A DNA stretch of 64,000 bases, taken from the NCBI RefSeq assembly GCF_903915725.1, contig NZ_CAIWTY010000084.1, forward strand, positions 177,684 through 241,683, in the 5' to 3' direction. A program made the position numbers and the translations under genes. Below are positions 56,405 to 64,000 of this stretch, in pieces; positions within the stretch are counted from its first letter, which is position 1, and every line of letters starts with the position of its first letter. Below the pieces are notes generated by a model. The model did no database searches. It worked only from the letters and a program-made list of their open reading frames with translations, and was not told where the DNA came from. This stretch comes from an uncultured Rhodopila sp. (GTDB lineage Bacteria > Pseudomonadota > Alphaproteobacteria > Acetobacterales > Acetobacteraceae).

Positions 56405-56933
56405 TATCATTGAACGGATCGGTTATAATCTTGGTCATCCAGGCCAGCCCGGTCTGGACGTCCTTGGTCAGGCAGAGCTGGATGGTGCGGAACGCCAGGC
56501 CGCCCAGCCCCACGGCAAACCACAAATATCCGACGTGCTTGGCGAACTCCATCGTCGTCCTCGCCGGGGTGAAAAATCCGAACAACGACGGATCCGCGAC
56601 GATCAGCAGCGGGGAGAGCACCCACACGGCCATAAGAACGACCTTGCGGCGGATGTTATACCCGACCTTGATGGCTTCCTTGTACTCGTTAGTGACGTGG
56701 TTGACGTCGTCATAGTCCATCGGCTCGAAGAAGAAATGGCCCGCCTGCCGGCTGATCATCGCCACCAGCCAGCCTATAAGCGCGGCCATCGCCGGGTCGT
56801 CGAACATCAGGATATAAGCACAGAGGAAACTGATCGCGCTGAGCAGATGCAGCGACTGGTTGACCAGGCTGTGGTGGTAGTAGCGGTGGTCGTCCCACCT
56901 CTGGGTGCGCAGCGTCTCTACAAAACCGGGCAT
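56310..56933 (-). CDS. Small multi-pass membrane protein of unknown function
   Basis: A 207-residue protein with about four hydrophobic segments: LHLLSAISFLCAYILMF, MAALIGWLVAMIS, VVLMAVWVLSPLLIVAD and GYLWFAVGLGGLAFRTI. The His-rich parts HRYYHHSLVNQSLHLL and RQAGHFFFEPMDYDDVNHVTNEY could bind metal and recall Mpo1/DUF962-like lipid enzymes, but I am not certain. Its last 31 codons overlap the end of the convergent aminotransferase gene by 95 bases. It is followed upstream on the same strand by the PmtA-like gene. Confidence 0.6.
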   Translation of the reverse strand: MPGFVETLRTQRWDDHRYYHHSLVNQSLHLLSAISFLCAYILMFDDPAMAALIGWLVAMISRQAGHFFFEPMDYDDVNHVTNEYKEAIKVGYNIRRKVVLMAVWVLSPLLIVADPSLFGFFTPARTTMEFAKHVGYLWFAVGLGGLAFRTIQLCLTKDVQTGLAWMTKIITDPFNDIRLYYRSPAKLLKATAARRADGSASHTESGV

Positions 56934-56965
56934 TGTTCTATCCTTTCTCCGGACGTCGGATTGCG

Positions 56966-57619
56966 TTATTTCGTTGCGCAGGGGGCGGTCTCACCCAGCC
57001 TGACAAACCGGATCAGCCAGAAATGGCCCAGCGGCGGCAATGCGCGCCGCTCCAGGATGCGGACGGCGCCGGATGCTTCGGCCCAGCGCACGTAACGGTC
57101 CCACGGAAATTCCGTGCGCCAGCCAAGCCGGCTGGTCAGCGGCATCAGCCATTTCTCGATCGTGCCGCGCAGTCCCTTCTCCGCGCCCAGGCGGCTGGTG
57201 AGGATGATCTCTCCGCCCGGCCGCACCACGCGCACGAATTCATTCAACGCCTTTTCCGGGTTCGGAATGGCCGTGACTACGTATTGCGCCACCACGACGT
57301 CGAAGGATGCATCCGCGTAGGTCAGATGCTCGGCGTCCATGACCTCCAGCGCCTCGACATTGTCCAGGCGCTGCGCCCTCACCCGCTGGCGGGCCTTGTC
57401 GAGCATGGTTTCGGCGATGTCGATGCCGGCGATGCGGGAGGTTTTGGCGTAGTCGGTGAGGGACAGGCCGGTGCCGACGCCGACTTCCAGAATATGGCCG
57501 CCGATGCGTTCGGCGGCAACGACCGCGGCGCGGCGGCCTTGCCGGAACACGGGTCCGAAGACGATGTCATATATCGGCGCCCAACGGTCGTAAGCCGCGG
57601 CGACCCCGTCCCGATCCAT
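56966..57619 (-). CDS. pmtA: Phosphatidylethanolamine N-methyltransferase, PmtA-like
   Basis: A 217-residue soluble SAM-dependent methyltransferase. VAAAYDRWAPIYDIVFGPVF opens the protein as in Rhodobacter PmtA; ILEVGVGTGLSLTDYAKTS is motif I, VVAQYVVTAIPNPEKALNEF motif II and ILTSRLGAEKGLRGTIEKWL a family-specific later part. It would methylate phosphatidylethanolamine to phosphatidylcholine. I chose the ATG at 57619; a TTG at 57637 is possible. Acts after psd in the same pathway. Confidence 0.85.
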   Translation of the reverse strand: MDRDGVAAAYDRWAPIYDIVFGPVFRQGRRAAVVAAERIGGHILEVGVGTGLSLTDYAKTSRIAGIDIAETMLDKARQRVRAQRLDNVEALEVMDAEHLTYADASFDVVVAQYVVTAIPNPEKALNEFVRVVRPGGEIILTSRLGAEKGLRGTIEKWLMPLTSRLGWRTEFPWDRYVRWAEASGAVRILERRALPPLGHFWLIRFVRLGETAPCATK

Positions 57620-57873
57620 GGTTGTCACACTTGCCAAACTCTTTGCTCCCGCTCCGCACGACGGACGGCGGCGCCGTTACATCGCGTAGCCCCTGGTTGA
57701 TGCACTCCAGCCGCTTTTATGCATGGATGGGCGTGGTGGGAACTGGCGGAGAGTTTCAGTTCAGTGACATTTTTACTTCAGCCCGAATGCGCCGCCGCCT
57801 CAGACCGTCATCTGGACAGGCGGTCGAAAGGCCGGTACGGTCATCTCCGGACAATGGAGAGTGCCCGGACATC

Positions 57874-58104
57874 ATGATACCCAGCGGCAAACTTCTCGCC
57901 TGGATCAGACCACGCAACGCGGACCAATTCGTGGCCGCCTTCGTCGGTGAGGGCGCGGCACCCGGTGCCCGCACCGGTTTTGCGGGGCGGGCACCTGCGG
58001 TGCAGCTTTGCCGCTCGCCGGATGAGGCGCGGCGTTGGATCGAGGACCAGGCCGCGGCGTTTTCGTTGCCGATCGAGTGGGTGAGCGAGGCGCCGCGGGC
58101 CTAG
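57874..58104 (+). CDS. Small hypothetical protein
   Basis: A 76-residue protein, MIPSGKLLAWIRPRNADQF through IEWVSEAPRA, with an amphipathic end DEARRWIEDQAAAFSLPIEWV. The pattern recalls small STAS/IIA-like domains but I do not recognise it. GGAGAG lies about 10 bases before the ATG. Convergent with the flavin monooxygenase gene, 14 bp apart. Confidence 0.45.
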   Translation: MIPSGKLLAWIRPRNADQFVAAFVGEGAAPGARTGFAGRAPAVQLCRSPDEARRWIEDQAAAFSLPIEWVSEAPRA

Positions 58105-58118
58105 GGGCGGCTATCCGG

Positions 58119-59738
<1,620 letters not shown>

Positions 59739-59820
59739 GTCGCAATCCCTGCTGTCGTTCGTGCAAGCTGTGCACGGTCGCGGCCGGGACGCAATCCGAG
59801 GACGATCAATCCCGATACGG

Positions 59821-61002
59821 TTAATTTCGCAGTATCGTGGACACCGCGGCTTGGACGACTCCCTGCCGGTGCCCCGCCGTCGCAATCCTGATCCGCGGAC
59901 GCGCCCGCAACACCGGATCTTCGACAAAGACGTGCAGCACCCAGGCCAGTGGAATTGCCACCGCGATCGAACCCACGGCCAGCGCGAATACCCTGGCGAA
60001 TGGGGAGGCCAGCGACAGGGACTGCACAACCGGCCCGGCCAGGAACAGGCCGATCGGATGGGTCAGGTAGAACGGATAGCTGATCGCGCCGAGGAAATGC
60101 GCGACGCGGGATCGCAGGAAACCAAACTGGCCGGCGGCGACCGCACCCACCAGGACGGTTGCGCCCAGGATCTCGAAGCAGCGGGACACGCCGCCGAATC
60201 CGAACACCAGGTTTGTCACTACCAAAGCAACGAGTCCGGCGGCGATGATTGGTTTCCGCCGCCAGACCGGCGGCGGCAGCAACGAAATCGATGCGCCCAG
60301 AATAAAGGCCGGCACGAAAACGACATAGGGGTTGCCGCGAAAAAACGGCACCGCGGCGAGCGACAGGGCCAGTGCCACCGCCAGCCTCCAGCCGATCCCC
60401 CGGGTGAGGCACCAGATTGCAAAGAGCTGAAGGCTTGCAACAACCTCGACCTGCAAAGACCACAGCACGCCGTTCAGGCTGCGGTGCAGCAGCAGCATGT
60501 TCAGCACCAGTTCCCTGGCCGAGGCATCAGTAAGTAACCCCAGCGGCAAAGCGCTCATGATCGCCAGCGGAAAGAGCCGATACGTTCTCGAACACACATA
60601 ATCGGGCAGATCGTCAACGAAGCTGAAGTTCTTGCGCTGGAACGAAGTCCACAGGACGTACCCGCTCAACACGAAGAAAACCATCACCGCGGACTCGGCC
60701 GGCACCAGCAGCGATACCAGGCGCAACGCAATGTCGGTTGCGGTCATTCCGGAGAAATTCCGGATGCTCGACTCCCACATCGTCAGGCCGCCGATGCTCA
60801 TGAAGCAGTGGCCCAGCGCGACGGAGAGTGCGGCGATTCCCCTCAAGCCATCGAGCGCATGATTCCGTTTCGAGACAGGTAATGCGCAAGCCGGTTCCAA
60901 AGCTTGCCCAACGACCCCCGGGGCGGCCGAGCCGGGATGATCCGGTTCGCCCCGTGGCGACAGAGACACGTCGACGGCGAGGCTCGTTTCGTGGATTCGC
61001 AT
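59821..61002 (-). CDS. Acyltransferase 3 family membrane protein
   Basis: A protein of about 393 residues with ten or so membrane helices. The family motif HALDGLRGIAALSVALGH near residue 48 has the catalytic-type His and Arg; SAVMVFFVLSGYVLWTS and RLFPLAIMSALPLG follow, and GAISYPFYLTHPIGLFLAG is the late signature. Relatives O-acetylate exopolysaccharide, peptidoglycan or Nod factors. Start uncertain: ATG 61002 has a GGAGAAG just upstream, ATG 61092 would add 30 residues. Confidence 0.85.
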   Translation of the reverse strand: MRIHETSLAVDVSLSPRGEPDHPGSAAPGVVGQALEPACALPVSKRNHALDGLRGIAALSVALGHCFMSIGGLTMWESSIRNFSGMTATDIALRLVSLLVPAESAVMVFFVLSGYVLWTSFQRKNFSFVDDLPDYVCSRTYRLFPLAIMSALPLGLLTDASARELVLNMLLLHRSLNGVLWSLQVEVVASLQLFAIWCLTRGIGWRLAVALALSLAAVPFFRGNPYVVFVPAFILGASISLLPPPVWRRKPIIAAGLVALVVTNLVFGFGGVSRCFEILGATVLVGAVAAGQFGFLRSRVAHFLGAISYPFYLTHPIGLFLAGPVVQSLSLASPFARVFALAVGSIAVAIPLAWVLHVFVEDPVLRARPRIRIATAGHRQGVVQAAVSTILRN

Positions 61003-61136
61003 CTTCTCCGGCTTGCGCCTGTAACCGCACATTACGATACGTGCGTTAATCGAAAGCCGCTCGCCAGTCAGGTAAAACCTCGAAAACCTCACATTCGATT
61101 GATCAACCGGTGCCGGGAGACCGGCGCAATGTCCGC

Positions 61137-62915
<1,779 letters not shown>

Positions 62916-63075
62916 TGTCTGTGCTCCTGAGGGGTTGCAGGCGACCCTCACGCAAGCAGAGCCGGGCGCGCGGTCATATCATGACCAAATTTGCATGTCC
63001 GCCGAGGGTTCAAGCGTTGACCCGCCGGTATAATGTGACTGAATGACGCAACAGGGAACGTCTCAACAGGAGAAT

Positions 63076-63513
63076 ATGGCTGTGACATGGACACGGATAA
63101 CCGACCCCGAGCTTGTTGCGGCCCGGCTGCCCGCCTGGTTCGCGAGCCGTATGGTCGGGTTGCGCGGCTCCTTCGGGCTGTTGCTGACGACGGGGGATGT
63201 GCTGCGGGTGACGTCGATCGCCGCGGCGCATGTGTCGTCGGACGGCACCATTCTGCTGGACGTGCTGCTCGATCTGGCGGGCGTGCCTGACGGGGTGGAT
63301 CAGGCCTGGCGGCTGAAGCATTACCTCGGGTCGCCGGTTCCGGGTGCCACGGTGGCAACGGTGAACCTCGCGCATATCGTCGCGGCGGTGGAGTTCACGG
63401 TGGCGGAGATGGCGGCACAGTCGGGCGATCCTTCGGTGGGCTATGGAGATGAGATCGACGATTCGCCCCCGCCCGCTGCACCCGAGGCAGTGTCGCAGAC
63501 AACGGGGTCTTGA
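63076..63513 (+). CDS. Hypothetical protein
   Basis: A 145-residue protein. It has a folded-looking core, GLRGSFGLLLTTGDVLRVTSIAAAHVSSDGTILLDVLLD, and an acidic, Pro-rich tail. No family recognised. I chose the ATG at 63076, which follows AGGAGAAT; an ATG at 63043 in phase is possible. Alone, divergent from the exporter gene. Confidence 0.55.
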   Translation: MAVTWTRITDPELVAARLPAWFASRMVGLRGSFGLLLTTGDVLRVTSIAAAHVSSDGTILLDVLLDLAGVPDGVDQAWRLKHYLGSPVPGATVATVNLAHIVAAVEFTVAEMAAQSGDPSVGYGDEIDDSPPPAAPEAVSQTTGS

Positions 63514-63949
63514 AGAACTGCCGAACCCGCCGGGGCCGCAGCCGTCAAACCAACGTCGACGCCTGCTGATCTCCGGCGGGCCCAGCCCGTTCGGCTGGCA
63601 GGATTCGCGAAATGCAAGGCGCCAAGGCATTTTGCAAACGGCTTCGATGGTGCCCTCGGACCTATCGGCGGACGTGCCGGCGCGGCTTGCGTAGTCCGCC
63701 AGGGCGCCGGTGCGGCGGCGTCTCCGGCCGTACAGAGCGAGGTTATTGCACGATGTATCCGTAGCCGACGTATTCTCGCGAGGCGTGGAGGTTAACCGCG
63801 CTAGCGGATGCCGCGGCGTCAGTCGCAACTCCCGTGGCCCGGCTGAACCCTTCAAACAGGCAAAACGCCCTGGCACGCGGCTTGCGACCACCAGTGCATG
63901 AGGCCCCAAACCGGGACCTCGGCCTGATCCGAAAACCGGGACCGCAGCC
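63514..63949. other. 436-bp spacer with a sigma-54 promoter
   Basis: No gene is supported on either strand. The right end holds the sigma-54 promoter at 63871-63885 driving the gene that begins at 63950. Enhancer-binding sites would be expected 80-150 bases upstream, but I cannot pick one by eye. Confidence 0.6.
63871..63885 (+). promoter_or_regulatory. Sigma-54 (RpoN) promoter
   Basis: TGGCACGCGGCTTGC matches the consensus TGGCAC-N5-TTGC exactly, with the GG and GC elements 10 bases apart. Transcription would start near 63896, giving a leader of about 54 bases before the ATG at 63950. It implies control by an activator, for example nitrogen status. Confidence 0.8.
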
Positions 63950-64000
63950 ATGCAGACCATGATCGAAACCGCCACCGCCGCCGTCACCATGGGTGCCCTC
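63950..64000 (+). CDS. Start of a gene running off the window (sigma-54 driven)
   Basis: ATG at 63950 opens the frame MQTMIETATAAVTMGAL, which is still open at the window end, 17 residues in. Too short to identify. It is placed directly after a canonical sigma-54 promoter, so it is probably a nitrogen-, carbon- or stress-regulated gene. Confidence 0.5.
   Translation, partial: MQTMIETATAAVTMGAL

Overview
This is a high-G+C alphaproteobacterial chromosome segment. An Acetobacteraceae or related Rhodospirillales methylotroph-like bacterium is my best guess, from gene content only. The first 17 kb is a nearly complete 'archaeal-type' C1 module for oxidising formaldehyde on tetrahydromethanopterin (H4MPT). 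Fae (5.4-5.9 kb) joins formaldehyde to H4MPT, MtdB (10.1-11.0 kb) oxidises methylene-H4MPT, Mch (7.8-8.8 kb) makes formyl-H4MPT, and the FhcB-A-D-C complex (12.5-17.0 kb) passes the formyl group to a methanofuran-like carrier and releases formate. Cofactor-biosynthesis genes surround these: an MfnE-like kinase cut by the window edge, a DmrB-like flavoprotein, a dihydropteroate-synthase-like protein, a DUF447 protein, an MfnF-like protein, a HisA-like protein, a CitG-like protein, two ATP-grasp ligases, beta-RFAP synthase (MptG) and a pterin carbinolamine dehydratase. No methanol dehydrogenase is present, so the formaldehyde source lies outside the window.

From 17 to 36 kb is mixed housekeeping and accessory content: a PLP-dependent enzyme, a secreted GDSL esterase with an RTX-like tail, a MaoC/phosphotransacetylase fusion, 6-phosphofructokinase, a [2Fe-2S] ferredoxin, glutaminyl-peptide cyclotransferase, ClpB with a clear heat-shock promoter, an RTX-repeat protein, a DUF35/thiolase-like pair lacking the thiolase nucleophile, an orphan OmpR-type regulator and a classical thiolase. 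From 36 to 46 kb come an OmpA-like lipoprotein, a B12-dependent ribonucleotide reductase, a TauD-type dioxygenase, a Xer-type recombinase, malate synthase G, a TPR protein and a flavoprotein oxygenase.

From 46.5 to 53.8 kb is a peptide-type ABC importer operon with two tandem paralogous binding proteins, two ATPases and two permeases. From 53.8 to 57.6 kb is a phospholipid group: phosphatidylserine decarboxylase, a membrane-anchored class III aminotransferase, a small membrane protein and a PmtA-like methyltransferase. The end carries a Baeyer-Villiger-type monooxygenase, an acyltransferase-3 protein, an MsbA-like exporter and, at the right edge, a sigma-54 promoter in front of a gene that runs out of the window.

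The most unusual feature is a family of modular palindromic repeats of about 75-200 bp, found at about ten places. Each main-type copy has a conserved ATCCACGCCTT/AAGGCGTGGAT stem flanked by two mini-hairpins whose stems change from copy to copy while staying self-complementary. Most copies are intergenic, but two palindromes sit in frame inside genes of the H4MPT module (the CitG-like gene and fhcB), two separate genes inside the ABC operon, and one supplies the ATG of an ABC ATPase. This resembles the protein-coding palindromic elements of Rickettsia and is the best candidate for something undescribed here.
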